From Pedobacter alluvionis (GTDB taxonomy: Bacteria; Bacteroidota; Bacteroidia; Sphingobacteriales; Sphingobacteriaceae): DNA of 64,000 bases. The notes under the pieces were generated by a model. The model saw only the letters and a list, made by a program, of their open reading frames with translations. It did not search any database and was not told where the DNA came from. Every line of letters begins with the position of its first letter. Position 1 is the stretch's first letter. A program made the position numbers and the translations under genes. The stretch lies in the NCBI RefSeq assembly GCF_003664035.1, contig NZ_RCCK01000015.1:62001-126000 (forward strand). Direction: 5' to 3'. Positions 40,085 through 50,408 of this stretch are shown here, piece by piece.

Positions 40085-42220
40085 ATGATGAATAAATATT
40101 GGCTTACCGTAACGGCTTGTACTTTGGCCATTACAGCAAATGCTCAACAGAAAGCTTTAACCGTTAAAGATTACGAAAGAGCGGAAAGTTTTATGAGCTA
40201 TAACACAGCAAAGTATATCGACCATGCCAACGTACAGCCGAACTGGCTCGAAGGCGATAAATTTTGGTATAGCACAAAAAACAATGGTGCCGAACAGACT
40301 TTTCTGGTAGATCCTGCAAAAAAAACCAAAACAGCCACTACGGATTATAAAGGTGGCGAAATGCCATCGCGACGCATGAGTGGCGGCAACGAGGTGTTAT
40401 CTCCAGATAGAAAAAAAGCGATTTTAATTAAAGATTATAATCTTTTTGTGAAAGATGTGGCCTCTGGCAAATTAACACAGCTCACCACCGATGGCATTAA
40501 AGACTATGGTTATGCTACTGATAACGCAGGTTGGAAACACAGTGATGCCCCAATTTTACGTTGGTCGCCCGATTCAAAAAAGATAGCGACCTTTCAGCAA
40601 GATCAAAGAAATTCACAAGATATGTACCTCGTAACTACTAATGTGGGTGCACCGGAACTAAAAGCCTGGAAATATCCCTTGCCTGGTGATAAGCAGATTG
40701 CAACCATCCGTAGAGTGGTTATCGATGTAGAAAACCCGAAGGTAATTTCGCTTAACATTCCTGCAGATCAACATCGGGCAACTTTGAGTGATGATATATC
40801 AAGCAGTGGTACTTTTGACGATATCGACTGGAAAGCAGATGGATCGGAAGTTGCTTTCGTGTCGACTTCACGAGATCATAAAAACGAAAAGTTCCGTATT
40901 GCCAATACCACAACAGGTGCTGTCCGCGAAGTTTTTGAAGAAACAGTAAAAACACAGTACGAATCTGGGCAGGGTGCCATCAACTGGCGTTATCTTCCTG
41001 CTTCAAAAGAAATCATCTGGTATTCGGAAAGAGATAACTGGGGACATTTGTATTTATACGATTCAAGTAAGGGAAAATTGAAAAACCAGATTACTAAAGG
41101 CGATTTCGTAGTTTCTCGTTTGATTAAAGTTGATGAAAAGGCACGTACACTTTACTTTTCTGCAAACGGACGTGAGAAAGGAAATCCTTATTTCAGTTAC
41201 CTGTATAAAATTGGTTTCGACGGAAAAAATTTAACCAACCTCACTCCTGAAGTAGGAAATCATATTGTATCACTATCTCCTTCAGAAAAATATTTTATCG
41301 ATAGCTATTCGCAGCCTGATGTACCAACAGTTACCGTTTTGAGAAGCATTGACGGAAAACTGATCAATACTTTAGAAAAAACAGATGTTTCGAGATTAAT
41401 CGCTACAGGTTGGAAAGCGCCAACTCCGGTTTCGGTGAAAGCCAAAGATGGTAAAACCGATATTTATGGTCTGGTTTTTACACCAACAAAAATGGATGCC
41501 AACCAAAAATATCCCGTTATCGATTATATTTATCCTGGTCCACAGGGTGGTAGTGTAGGCAGCTGGGCATTTGCAGCTTCGCGTGGCGATAACCAGGCCC
41601 TGGCCGAACTGGGTTTTATTGTTGTGGTAATAGAGGGAACCAGTAACCCCGACCGCTCTAAAAGTTTCCACGATATGAGCTATGGCAACATGGCAGAGAA
41701 CACCTTGCCTGATCAGATTGCGGCCATCAGACAACTTTCAGCAAAATATCCTATCGATACGACAAAAGTAGGTATTTGGGGGCATTCTGGCGGTGGTTTT
41801 GCTACTGCTGCGGCAATGTTCCGTTATCCGGATTTCTTTAAAGTGGGTATTTCTGAATCAGGAAACCACGACAACAGAAATTACGAGGACGATTGGGGCG
41901 AACGCTATAACGGCCTGGTAGAAAATTCAGATTACGAAGCTCAGGCGAATCAAAATTATGCTAAAAATTTAAAAGGTAAATTGATGCTGGTTCATGGATT
42001 GATGGATGATAACGTGCCACCATACAATACGTTATTGGTAGTAGAGGCGCTTGAAAAAGCAAACAAATCATTCGATCTCGTTATTTTTCCAAACAGTGCA
42101 CATGGTTACGGTGCTTACTCACCTTATATGATGCGCCGCCGCTGGGATTACTTTGTACAAAACCTTTTAGGTGCAGAACCACCTAAAGATTACCAGATGA
42201 AAGGCCCAACAGCAAGATAA
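40085..42220 (+). CDS. S9 family peptidase, dipeptidyl-peptidase IV type
   Basis: 711 aa with a signal peptide (MNKYWLTVTACTLAITANAQ). The N-terminal beta-propeller includes ILRWSPDSKKIATFQQDQRN, and the C-terminal alpha/beta-hydrolase has GIWGHSGGGFATAAAMF (Ser in GxSxG), LVHGLMDDNVPP (Asp) and FPNSAHGYG (His). The family removes X-Pro dipeptides from peptides in the periplasm. The length is typical. It lies alone between gene-poor stretches and ends in a strong hairpin terminator. Confidence 0.92.
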   Translation: MMNKYWLTVTACTLAITANAQQKALTVKDYERAESFMSYNTAKYIDHANVQPNWLEGDKFWYSTKNNGAEQTFLVDPAKKTKTATTDYKGGEMPSRRMSGGNEVLSPDRKKAILIKDYNLFVKDVASGKLTQLTTDGIKDYGYATDNAGWKHSDAPILRWSPDSKKIATFQQDQRNSQDMYLVTTNVGAPELKAWKYPLPGDKQIATIRRVVIDVENPKVISLNIPADQHRATLSDDISSSGTFDDIDWKADGSEVAFVSTSRDHKNEKFRIANTTTGAVREVFEETVKTQYESGQGAINWRYLPASKEIIWYSERDNWGHLYLYDSSKGKLKNQITKGDFVVSRLIKVDEKARTLYFSANGREKGNPYFSYLYKIGFDGKNLTNLTPEVGNHIVSLSPSEKYFIDSYSQPDVPTVTVLRSIDGKLINTLEKTDVSRLIATGWKAPTPVSVKAKDGKTDIYGLVFTPTKMDANQKYPVIDYIYPGPQGGSVGSWAFAASRGDNQALAELGFIVVVIEGTSNPDRSKSFHDMSYGNMAENTLPDQIAAIRQLSAKYPIDTTKVGIWGHSGGGFATAAAMFRYPDFFKVGISESGNHDNRNYEDDWGERYNGLVENSDYEAQANQNYAKNLKGKLMLVHGLMDDNVPPYNTLLVVEALEKANKSFDLVIFPNSAHGYGAYSPYMMRRRWDYFVQNLLGAEPPKDYQMKGPTAR

Positions 42221-42227
42221 TTTTTTT

Positions 42228-42266
42228 GAGGCTATATGTAACTACATATAGCCTCAATGTTTTTTA
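42228..42266 (+). terminator. Rho-independent terminator of the S9 peptidase gene
   Basis: GAGGCTATATGTA, loop AC, TACATATAGCCTC (42243-42255), then AATGTTTTTT. A 13-bp perfect stem directly after the stop codon. Confidence 0.93.
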
Positions 42267-42774
42267 ACATCACCCAAATCCGCTCCCCACTAAAACAGAT
42301 TCTTCAGTTATGTTTTCATGAAACAAAATTTCTGAAATATAACCATCGCCTTTTAAAGGGCCATTTATAAGTTAAATGCTCAATTAAAGAGATTATCCCA
42401 AATCCCCTCAATTAGGCCAATTGGCATACTCTCCTTTCCCAATCATCTATTAATAGATATTTCTCAAATTGTAGTTTTAAATAGTTCTATATATATCGTT
42501 TAACTGTTTTTTCCGCTAAAAACAGGTGTCTTGTTGCAATCCCTACATCAGTTTCTTGCGGGCCGTAAGGAATAAATTATGCGATTTATAGCTACTAATA
42601 ATTTAAATTTTATGGTTTTATATGATTTATGAGTTATATTCATACTATAAATTTGACATTTCGGGTAAGTTTAACTGCTCGCTTTTGACGATTAATCATT
42701 ACTAACCTGGTACTAAACTAAATGACAATAGCTTTGGATCCATTATATGGACCGGACTTATTGTATCAAAAATT
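42267..42774. other. AT-rich intergenic region before a small hypothetical gene
   Basis: No gene supported. A perfect -7 box TAAATTTG occurs at 42648-42655 (plus strand). An ATG at 42721 opens a 41-codon frame (MTIALDPLYGPDLLYQKLWD) that overlaps the start of the next frame, one shift away; neither is convincing enough to choose. Confidence 0.4.
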
Positions 42775-43140
42775 ATGGGACAACAAGAACTGTTTATCAT
42801 TTTATATCCCCCATTCTATGTCGTTACCGGACAGCTGCAGATCATAGCCAGAAATATAGTATATACAAAAACAAAAATACCAGCCTGGCAGAAAGATGCC
42901 ATAATTTATTGCCTTAACAAGATAAGTTTTAAACGCCATCGAAATTGTGTTAACGATTACCATAATATGTTCGCTGAGGCCTATTCGACCATAAATAGGG
43001 ATAAATATGAGTTAAAAACAGCTTATTGTTTTGATGTCATAAATGTCGGGAACGATCCCAGAAATTTTGAACTACCCAATCAAGAGCGGGCATTTATCAA
43101 TGGAGTTGTTCATTGGCACCAGTTATCAATTGCAGGATAA
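42775..43140 (+). CDS. Hypothetical protein, uncertain
   Basis: 121 aa from ATG 42775, beginning MGQQELFIILYPPFYVV. Composition is mixed, with several aromatic residues and no clear membrane or signal segment. No family recognised. It lies in the 1-kb region between the DPP-IV-type gene and susC, without its own ribosome-binding signal. It may be a chance open frame in AT-rich DNA; a second frame from 42721 competes with it. Confidence 0.35.
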   Translation: MGQQELFIILYPPFYVVTGQLQIIARNIVYTKTKIPAWQKDAIIYCLNKISFKRHRNCVNDYHNMFAEAYSTINRDKYELKTAYCFDVINVGNDPRNFELPNQERAFINGVVHWHQLSIAG

Positions 43141-43249
43141 TCAAGTAAATATCAATATAAAACTGAAAACCATGAAAAAGAGTCCGCCCTAAGTTCCAGT
43201 ACTAAAAGCTCTTAAAAACCTAATTTCTAACCAATTATAATAAATCACT

Positions 43250-46200
43250 ATGAACATCACTTTACCAGGCAATTGGTCTGTTTTGTCTTTGAAACAGAAA
43301 TTGTATTCACTAAAGAAACTCATCAGTTTAAGTCTCTTAATCTTTTTATCCAGTATGGCAGCCTTTGCCCAGATCACTGTAAAAGGTATGATATACGATA
43401 CTGATAAAACGCCTTTAGCCGGCGCAACCTTGCAAATAACGGGTACAAACACCAGAACGCAAAGCGATGCAGAGGGTAAGTACCAGATCACTGCCCCAAA
43501 CGGAACAAGCCGGCTAACGGTAAGCTTTGTAGGTTACGAATCGCAAACAGTAAGTATCAACAATCAAACCCTGCTTAACATTACCTTAAGTTCGCTCAAT
43601 AACCTCGACGCTGTTGTGATTATCGGTTATGCATCCGTGAGAAAAAATGATTTAACAGGTGCCGCAACAACCGTATCGGCCAAAGATTTTAATAAAGGCC
43701 CGCTAAATGCGCCCGATCAATTGATACAGGGTAAAGTTGCAGGTGTACAGATGATCAATAACAGTGGACAACCAGGTGGTGCCTCTACTGTTCGGATAAG
43801 GGGTAATTCTGCCATTACCGGAACAGGGCAGCCCCTTTATGTAGTAGATGGGGTAGCACTTGACGGAAGATCGGCGAGGCCATCAACAAGTGCGGGTATC
43901 GGTACAGCACCTGATGGCAATCCTTTAAACTTTATCAATCCGGCCGATATCGAGTCGATGGAGATATTGAAAGATGCATCGGCTACGGCAATTTATGGTT
44001 CGCGTGCTGCCTATGGTGTGGTTTTAATTACTACTAAAAGAGGAAAATCTGGTGAGACTAAAATCGATGTAAGTGCATCTGCAGGCGTAAGTAACATTGC
44101 AAGGCGGGTTGATGTTTTAACGGGTGATGAATACCGTGCAGCACTGCAGAAATACAGTCTTACAACCGGTGATTTCGGGAGCAGCGTTGACGCTTTGGAT
44201 GCAATTACCAGAACAGCGTATAACCAAAATTACTCAATTGGTATTAGTGGCGGTACCAATGGTAATACTTTTCGTGTTTCACTTGGCTACCAGGATCAAC
44301 AGGGGATCATCAAAACAACCGATTTTAAAAAATACAGTGCTGGCTTTAATGGTAATTTCAAATTTCTGGAAAGTAAAAAGCTGGGAGTGGACATTAACAT
44401 GATCAGCAACCAGTACCTGGAAAGTGTAGCGCCAATTACCACCGATGCGGGGTTTACAGGAAGCTTAATTTCGCAGGCATTATCTTGGAATCCCACCCAA
44501 TCTTTCTATAATCCCGATGGCAGTTTATTTATAGATTACGGTTCTACCACCATCAATCCTTTAGCTGCCCTGGCTGCAAATAACGATAAATCGAAAGTGT
44601 CTACCATTTTGGGCAGCGTTTCTCCATATTACAAAATTACGCCCTGGTTAGAGTACCGCATGCTTGCCAGTGTAAATTATAGCACAGGTATCAGAAGGGC
44701 ATCTACCAGGAGTACTTTAAACCTGCAGGGCATCCAACCATCCGGAACCTTTCTTGGCGGTTATGCCAGCTACTCCAACAACGAATTGATTACCCAACAG
44801 TTTACCAATACCTTAAACTTTAATAAAGAAATTGCAAGCAAGCTAAACCTGAACGCGATTTTAGGTTATGAGTATTCAAACTTTATCAACAAAGGGGCAA
44901 CCAATACTGCAACTGGTTTTGGCGATATCGCTGCCGATTATACGGATGCTTTTCAAACCACGGCACCAGCTAACCGTACATTTTCTACCTTTAATAACCC
45001 TGCAACAGAATTACAATCTTATTTTGCAAGGGCAATTTTTAATTATGATAACAGGTATATCTTAACTGCCACTTTCAGGGCAGATGGTTCTACCAAATTT
45101 GGTAAATCTAACCGTTATGGTTATTTCCCTTCTTTTGCCGCAGCCTGGGATATCAGAAAGGAAAGTTTCATGTCTGATATCCAATGGTTAGATCAGTTAA
45201 AATTACGTTTAGGTTATGGTAAAACAGGTAATCAGGACTTTCCATCTGGTTCTGCACAGCTCCGTTACGATTTTGGAAATGCGAACGGTTCGCCTATCCT
45301 AACGCCAATCAATAATGAAAATGCAGATTTAAAGTGGCAATCGGATAAACAGGCCAACGTGGGTATAGACTTCGGACTGTTTAAAAACAGGTTAACGGGA
45401 TCAATAGATTATTTTAATAAAAAAACCAACGATTTATTGTTCCCGCAAATTGCATTTTCTCCTGCAGTTGGTGGTAATGTGCCTACCTGGGTAAATTTAC
45501 CGGGCCAGATCATCAATAAGGGATTGGAGTTAACTTTAAATGGTACAATTATCGATAAAGATAACTTTACATGGTCTTTAGGCGGTAATGCCACTTTTAT
45601 CAACAATAAAGTTCAGAACATAAATGGCATTATTAAAACAGGTTCGCTAAACGGCCAGGGTTTAAGTGGTGTCACAACCGAAGTGATCCAAAATGGTTTA
45701 CCACTTTTTGCCATGGTTACCCGCCAGTATAATGGTTTGGATGCGAGTGGCTTTTCGCAATATACCGATGATGGCTTTACCGCTTATTATGTAGGTAATC
45801 CCAATCCGAAAGTGATTTTAGGTTTAAGTACCAATTTAAGGTATAAGAAATTCTCGTTCACGGCAAACTTTAATGGTTCATTTGGTCAGGATATTTACAA
45901 TAACACCGCAAATTCTGTATTGGCTATTTCCAACCTTGGTGCCCAGCGGAATATTTCTGCCGCCTTGGTTAACGCACCTATTCAAGAGTCGCTTGCAAAT
46001 CCAATTGCGGCTTCATCAAGGTATATCGAAAAAGGTAATTACCTAAAGTTGGCCAATGCCACCCTTAACTACAATATCGGGAATATCGGTAAATCAATAA
46101 AATCTTTAAACGTTTATGTTAACGGCCAAAACCTATTTGTAATTACAAAATACACCGGTTTTGATCCAGAGGTGAATGTAAACAAAGGTGTTAGCGGGGT

Positions 46201-46276
46201 TCCTTCTGCCGGGATAGATTATACAGCTTACCCAACAGCAAGGACCTTCAATTTTGGTGTTAATTTTTCCCTTTAA
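43250..46276 (+). CDS. SusC/RagA-type TonB-linked outer membrane protein
   Basis: 1008 aa. After a signal peptide near residues 25-41 comes a carboxypeptidase-D-like domain (GMIYDTDKTPLAGATLQITG), a TonB-box-like stretch (LDAVVIIGYASVRKNDLTGA), and the plug domain (APDQLIQGKVAGVQMINNSG, then TGQPLYVVDGVAL). A beta-barrel follows and ends in FNFGVNFSL. SusC-type porins import oligosaccharides or other nutrients with TonB energy. Its partner SusD follows after 18 nt. The adjacent convergent trehalase suggests trehalose or a related glucan as substrate. I see no sigma/anti-sigma pair beside it. Confidence 0.93.
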   Translation: MNITLPGNWSVLSLKQKLYSLKKLISLSLLIFLSSMAAFAQITVKGMIYDTDKTPLAGATLQITGTNTRTQSDAEGKYQITAPNGTSRLTVSFVGYESQTVSINNQTLLNITLSSLNNLDAVVIIGYASVRKNDLTGAATTVSAKDFNKGPLNAPDQLIQGKVAGVQMINNSGQPGGASTVRIRGNSAITGTGQPLYVVDGVALDGRSARPSTSAGIGTAPDGNPLNFINPADIESMEILKDASATAIYGSRAAYGVVLITTKRGKSGETKIDVSASAGVSNIARRVDVLTGDEYRAALQKYSLTTGDFGSSVDALDAITRTAYNQNYSIGISGGTNGNTFRVSLGYQDQQGIIKTTDFKKYSAGFNGNFKFLESKKLGVDINMISNQYLESVAPITTDAGFTGSLISQALSWNPTQSFYNPDGSLFIDYGSTTINPLAALAANNDKSKVSTILGSVSPYYKITPWLEYRMLASVNYSTGIRRASTRSTLNLQGIQPSGTFLGGYASYSNNELITQQFTNTLNFNKEIASKLNLNAILGYEYSNFINKGATNTATGFGDIAADYTDAFQTTAPANRTFSTFNNPATELQSYFARAIFNYDNRYILTATFRADGSTKFGKSNRYGYFPSFAAAWDIRKESFMSDIQWLDQLKLRLGYGKTGNQDFPSGSAQLRYDFGNANGSPILTPINNENADLKWQSDKQANVGIDFGLFKNRLTGSIDYFNKKTNDLLFPQIAFSPAVGGNVPTWVNLPGQIINKGLELTLNGTIIDKDNFTWSLGGNATFINNKVQNINGIIKTGSLNGQGLSGVTTEVIQNGLPLFAMVTRQYNGLDASGFSQYTDDGFTAYYVGNPNPKVILGLSTNLRYKKFSFTANFNGSFGQDIYNNTANSVLAISNLGAQRNISAALVNAPIQESLANPIAASSRYIEKGNYLKLANATLNYNIGNIGKSIKSLNVYVNGQNLFVITKYTGFDPEVNVNKGVSGVPSAGIDYTAYPTARTFNFGVNFSL

Positions 46277-46294
46277 TCTTTTAACTATAATAAC

Positions 46295-47803
46295 ATGAAA
46301 AATAAATATATTTTCAGTTTCGCTGTGGTTGCCCTAAGTTTTTCAGGCTGTACCAAGCTGGATGAAAACCTGAATGGCCAGGTTGGTAGTGGAGCAGTAT
46401 CATCAAATAATGTTGCCGGGGTATTGGGTGCCACATACGCCGCAATGATCGGTCCTTACCAGGCACCATGGAATTGGGCCGCTTTGCAGGAAGTAACGTC
46501 TGACGAAATTATAGTGCCCACACGTGCAGGCGATTGGGACGATAATGGGGCATGGCGTGCATTACATTTACATAAATGGGCACCAGATCATGCCCGGATT
46601 TCGGACGTGTTCAGAGATTTAAATAGTATTTCTTATGTGGCTACAAGTGTTTTAAATGCAAGTCCAAATGCAGGGCAGGCCGCGCAGGCGCGTTTTTTAC
46701 GTGCATTTGCCCAATTTTCTGTGCTTGATGGCTGGGGGCAGGTGCCTTATAGGGATCCCGGTGAAGGCGTTACCAAACCATCCCGTGTAAGAAATGCAGC
46801 AGATGAAATTACCTACCTCATTAGCGAGTTAACGGCAATCATTCCCGATCTGCCTGCCGGACCCGCAAATGTTGCCAATAAAAATGCGGCCAGAACACTT
46901 TTAATGAAACTTTATCTTAACAAAGGAGCTTTCCTGAATCGCAATACACCAACTTTTGATGCTGCAGATATGGCCAGGGTAATTTCGCTTGCCGATGAAA
47001 TAGCAGCCGGAGGTTATGTACTCACGCCAAACTACTTCGATAATTTCGCTCCTACGAATGATCTGCTTTCAACTGAAAACATTTTTACCGCACAAAATTT
47101 AGGTGGTGTAAATGGCAGCGATCTGGATGGTCAGTGGAAATGTACCACACACTATAACCAGGACCCGAGTGGTTACAACGGTTTTTCGACACTATCAAAC
47201 TTCTATGCAAAATTTGAAGCTGATGATAAACGAAGAGGCGGATCTTATGCTGGCCAAACCAATGTTGCAGGTGTTAGGGTAGGGTTTTTGGTTGGTCAAC
47301 AGGTAAATCAGAATGGGGTGGCTTTAAAAGATAGAAAAGGCAATCCATTGGCATTTACGCCAGAGGTAAGCATTATAGAAAGAGACCCTAACCATTTGGA
47401 AGTGGCAGGTATCCGCGTGATCAAATACCCAATTGACTATGCGAATGCAGGTTCAAGAAAACCGGACAACGACTGGGTTTATTTCCGTTATGCCGACGTA
47501 TTATTGATGAAAGCCGAAGCCCTGTTAAGAACATCGCAGCCAGCAGCTGCCTTAACCATTGTAAATTCGATCAGAACGGTTAGAGGTGCTTCAATTTTAC
47601 CAAATTTAACATTGGATATATTACTGGATGAGCGTGGCCGTGAGTTATATTGGGAAAGTTTTAGGAGACAGGATTTAATCCGTTTTGGTAAATTCCTTGC
47701 TGCATGGCAAGAAAAACCGGCAAGTGAGGCTAAATACTTACTTTTTCCTATTCCCGATAATCAGCTTGGTAATCCAAATCTTATACAAAATCCAGGATAT
47801 TAA
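46295..47803 (+). CDS. SusD/RagB-type surface lipoprotein
   Basis: 502 aa. Lipoprotein signal ending ALSFSGC, with Cys20 lipidated. The RagB/SusD fold shows as AQARFLRAFAQFSVLDGWGQ (the TPR helix region), ADEITYLISELTAIIPDLP, RKPDNDWVYFRYADVLLMKA and the C-terminal block RGRELYWESFRRQDLIRFGK. SusD lids bind glycans at the cell surface and close over SusC. It is cotranscribed with susC and followed by a terminator shared with the trehalase gene. Confidence 0.93.
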   Translation: MKNKYIFSFAVVALSFSGCTKLDENLNGQVGSGAVSSNNVAGVLGATYAAMIGPYQAPWNWAALQEVTSDEIIVPTRAGDWDDNGAWRALHLHKWAPDHARISDVFRDLNSISYVATSVLNASPNAGQAAQARFLRAFAQFSVLDGWGQVPYRDPGEGVTKPSRVRNAADEITYLISELTAIIPDLPAGPANVANKNAARTLLMKLYLNKGAFLNRNTPTFDAADMARVISLADEIAAGGYVLTPNYFDNFAPTNDLLSTENIFTAQNLGGVNGSDLDGQWKCTTHYNQDPSGYNGFSTLSNFYAKFEADDKRRGGSYAGQTNVAGVRVGFLVGQQVNQNGVALKDRKGNPLAFTPEVSIIERDPNHLEVAGIRVIKYPIDYANAGSRKPDNDWVYFRYADVLLMKAEALLRTSQPAAALTIVNSIRTVRGASILPNLTLDILLDERGRELYWESFRRQDLIRFGKFLAAWQEKPASEAKYLLFPIPDNQLGNPNLIQNPGY

Positions 47804-47817
47804 AATTTAGCAGACAC

Positions 47818-47876
47818 CGAGGGGGCCGAACCGTTAACAGGCTAATTATTTCTGTTAAGGGTTCGGCCTCTTTTTT
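47818..47876. terminator. Bidirectional terminator between susD and trehalase
   Basis: GGCCGAACCGTTAACAG (47824-47840) pairs with CTGTTAAGGGTTCGGCC (47852-47868), with one bulge, and T6 follows on the plus strand. The stem serves susCD, and the trehalase gene from the other side. Confidence 0.85.
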
Positions 47877-47933
47877 ATTAAAACCGATTGTATTCATCAA
47901 AATGGATGAGAAGAGGAATTCTCATCTCAATAG

Positions 47934-49508
47934 TTATTTTTTCATCAGTTTTAAAAGTACACCATTTGTCCAGCCAAAACCATCCTGTAGCGGATATTCG
48001 CCACCACCACCTTTACTATCCGTTTCTACCACATTATACTTTTCCATTAATTTTCCGGTTTCTTTAAATACCGAAATATTAAGGCTTATCCACCTTGTAC
48101 TTATGGTATCGGCCAGTTTATCATAGCCATAATTGCGCAACCCCATAATACTGATATATTGCAGCGGTGCCCAAGCATTTGGTGCATCCCACTGTTGTTT
48201 TGTTGTGGTTAAGGTTGTAATTAAACCACCGGTTTTAAAAAAATCCTTTGCTAACTTCTCTTTAACAGCTTTCGCCTGTGCGTTTGTTGCCAGCTTAAAA
48301 TAAAGAGGAAAAGCTGCTGCAAGCGTAAGCTGATTGGATAAAGAGCGTTTTTTCCAGTTATAGTCGGTAAAAAAGCCCTGGTTTTTGTTCCAGAAATATT
48401 TAAGGATAGCTGCCTTACGCTTAACTGCCTTTTTGGCAAATACTGCGGCCTTTGCATTATTGCCTGCCTCTTTGTTTGCCGCCGAAATTGTAGTTTCCAG
48501 ATTGTATAATAATGTATTTAAATCAACAGGAAGCAGATCTGTAGTAATAATCTGGCTATAGTTTTTACCGTCGGCAAACCACCTGCTGCTAAAATCCCAA
48601 CCCGATTCTGCAGCAGAACGTACATTTCTCAGAAATGTGGATGGAACTTGCTTTGTTGATTTTGCTGCTTCAAAATCTTCCCTGTACGATTCTTCACGTG
48701 GCTGATCGCTGGCATCGTAATAGCGGTTTAAAATGGTGCCATCTGTTAATCTTACCAGATGGTTAATGGCTTTTCCATTACCTATATTACTGGCACCTTT
48801 CATCCAGAAATTGTACTCTTTCTCCAATGCATCCCTATAATCCCGAAGTTTTACATCCTTACTATGCTGGGTTAGCAATTGAACCATAGCAGCAAAAAAC
48901 GGAGGTTGCGAGCGTGTTAAGTAATACGTTCGGTTCCCATTCGGGATAAAACCGTATTTATTGATGAGGAAGGCAAAATTATCAACCATATCTTTTATGG
49001 TTTCTGTTTTATCTGCCTTTTGCAGGCCCAACATGGTGAAATAAGAATCCCAATAATAAACCTCCCTAAAACGGCCACCCGGAACAATGTAGGATTTTGG
49101 TAATGTCAGTAACGAAGTTTGATAAGAGGAAACTGTATCCGGATTTCTTTTTAAAACCGTCCACAGCGTGTCTAAATGTTTTTCGATACCTGCTTTGATA
49201 TCCGAATGGTAAGCTGCGTGATGGTTTTCAGGCAGGATAAAGTATTCGCTTACAAATGCCTTTAAATCAAAATTTTTGTCTTTTTTGTGCGTGATATAAG
49301 CGTTCATGATTTCTGAAGGCTTCCTTTTTGGGATCGCATCCACGAAAGATTTACTATCAGGATAAATTCCTGCCATCTGAACTTGCTCAAATAAATTAGG
49401 ATAGGTTTGCCTCGGACTCAATTCCTGTTGTGCAAATAACTGACAGGAAATGAATAATAAGCAAGGAAGCATCATTATTTTAATGCAAGAAAGGTTCTGA
49501 CTCTTCAT
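47934..49508 (-). CDS. treA: Periplasmic trehalase (GH37)
   Basis: 524 aa from ATG 49508, which gives a signal peptide (MKSQNLSCIKIMMLPCLLFI, then SCQLFAQ). Both GH37 signatures are present: PGGRFREVYYWDSYFTMLGL near residue 150, and QQWDAPNAWAPLQ near 445. Trehalase splits trehalose into two glucose. A signal peptide fits a periplasmic role, receiving sugar from an outer-membrane porin. It converges with susCD and ends at their shared terminator. The open frame further upstream (49544) is not needed. Confidence 0.92.
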   Translation of the reverse strand: MKSQNLSCIKIMMLPCLLFISCQLFAQQELSPRQTYPNLFEQVQMAGIYPDSKSFVDAIPKRKPSEIMNAYITHKKDKNFDLKAFVSEYFILPENHHAAYHSDIKAGIEKHLDTLWTVLKRNPDTVSSYQTSLLTLPKSYIVPGGRFREVYYWDSYFTMLGLQKADKTETIKDMVDNFAFLINKYGFIPNGNRTYYLTRSQPPFFAAMVQLLTQHSKDVKLRDYRDALEKEYNFWMKGASNIGNGKAINHLVRLTDGTILNRYYDASDQPREESYREDFEAAKSTKQVPSTFLRNVRSAAESGWDFSSRWFADGKNYSQIITTDLLPVDLNTLLYNLETTISAANKEAGNNAKAAVFAKKAVKRKAAILKYFWNKNQGFFTDYNWKKRSLSNQLTLAAAFPLYFKLATNAQAKAVKEKLAKDFFKTGGLITTLTTTKQQWDAPNAWAPLQYISIMGLRNYGYDKLADTISTRWISLNISVFKETGKLMEKYNVVETDSKGGGGEYPLQDGFGWTNGVLLKLMKK

Positions 49509-49647
49509 GTGGCTGGTGTTCTTAAAAATAATTAATTTAATCATAAAAATATCTCTTTTTTGGCATAACCAGGTGAAAAGAATCTATCTGGATCTCATTA
49601 GCAAACAAAGATTAACTTACATTCGTTTTAATATTAAACAGACTTCC

Positions 49648-50319
49648 ATGGGAAAAACCAGAGATCAAAATAATGTTATCATTACCGGTGCTACCGGAAT
49701 GGTTGGTGAAGGGGTATTGATGCGGTGCTTAAATAGCCCTGAAATAGATGGGGTTTTAGTCATTAATCGCAAACCTTCTGGCTATAGCCATGCAAAGCTG
49801 AAAGAGATTATCCACGCTGATTTTTTCGATTTCTCGGCGATAGAAAGTCAGTTAAAAGGCTATAATGCCTGTTTCTTCTGTTTAGGCATTACTTCAGTAG
49901 GTGCTGATCAGGAAACCTATTATAAAATGACTTATACACTTACCATGCATGTTGCGCAAACATTAAGCAAACTCAATAGCGATATGACTTTTTGTTATGT
50001 TTCTGGTGGAGGAACCAATGCGCATAGCCGTTTAAAATGGGCACAGGTAAAAGGCAAAACGGAAAGCGATTTAACAAAATTACCTTTCGAACAGGTTTTT
50101 AATTTCCGTCCGGGTTTTATTAAACCATTGCCAGGTCAGAAATATGCACATAAATTTTATACCTATATCAATTGGTTATTTCCGCTTGGAAGGGCTATTT
50201 ATCCAGGTGGATTTTGCACGATGGCTGAACTGGGCGATGCGATGATCAATACTTTGAGCCACACTAATGAGCGGCGGATTTTAGAAGGAAAAGACATTAT
50301 TGCCTTATCAAAAGAATAA
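49648..50319 (+). CDS. NAD(P)-binding short-chain / epimerase-type protein
   Basis: 223 aa from ATG 49648. An N-terminal Rossmann motif is clear (VIITGATGMVGEGVLMRCLN), followed by FCLGITSVGADQETYYKMTY, TFCYVSGGGTNAHSR and VFNFRPGFIKPLPGQ. It belongs to the atypical SDR/NAD(P)H-binding family, with no clear YxxxK catalytic pair, so it may bind rather than reduce. The upstream in-frame extension to 49507 reads as hydrophobic and is not conserved-looking. It is divergent from the trehalase gene across a 140-nt gap. Confidence 0.82.
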   Translation: MGKTRDQNNVIITGATGMVGEGVLMRCLNSPEIDGVLVINRKPSGYSHAKLKEIIHADFFDFSAIESQLKGYNACFFCLGITSVGADQETYYKMTYTLTMHVAQTLSKLNSDMTFCYVSGGGTNAHSRLKWAQVKGKTESDLTKLPFEQVFNFRPGFIKPLPGQKYAHKFYTYINWLFPLGRAIYPGGFCTMAELGDAMINTLSHTNERRILEGKDIIALSKE

Positions 50320-50349
50320 GCCCGGGTGCTACAATGGGCTCCCGGGCTT
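50318..50349. terminator. Bidirectional terminator
   Basis: AAGCCCGGG (50318-50326), 14-nt loop, CCCGGGCTT (50341-50349), with TTAATTAATT after it. It overlaps the stop of the NAD(P)-binding gene and lies between it and the convergent metalloprotease gene. Confidence 0.75.
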
Positions 50350-50408
50350 AATTAATTATCAGCACCTTCCAGATCGGTTTAGGTTTATTTAGTTGTTTTT
50401 AGCAAATT

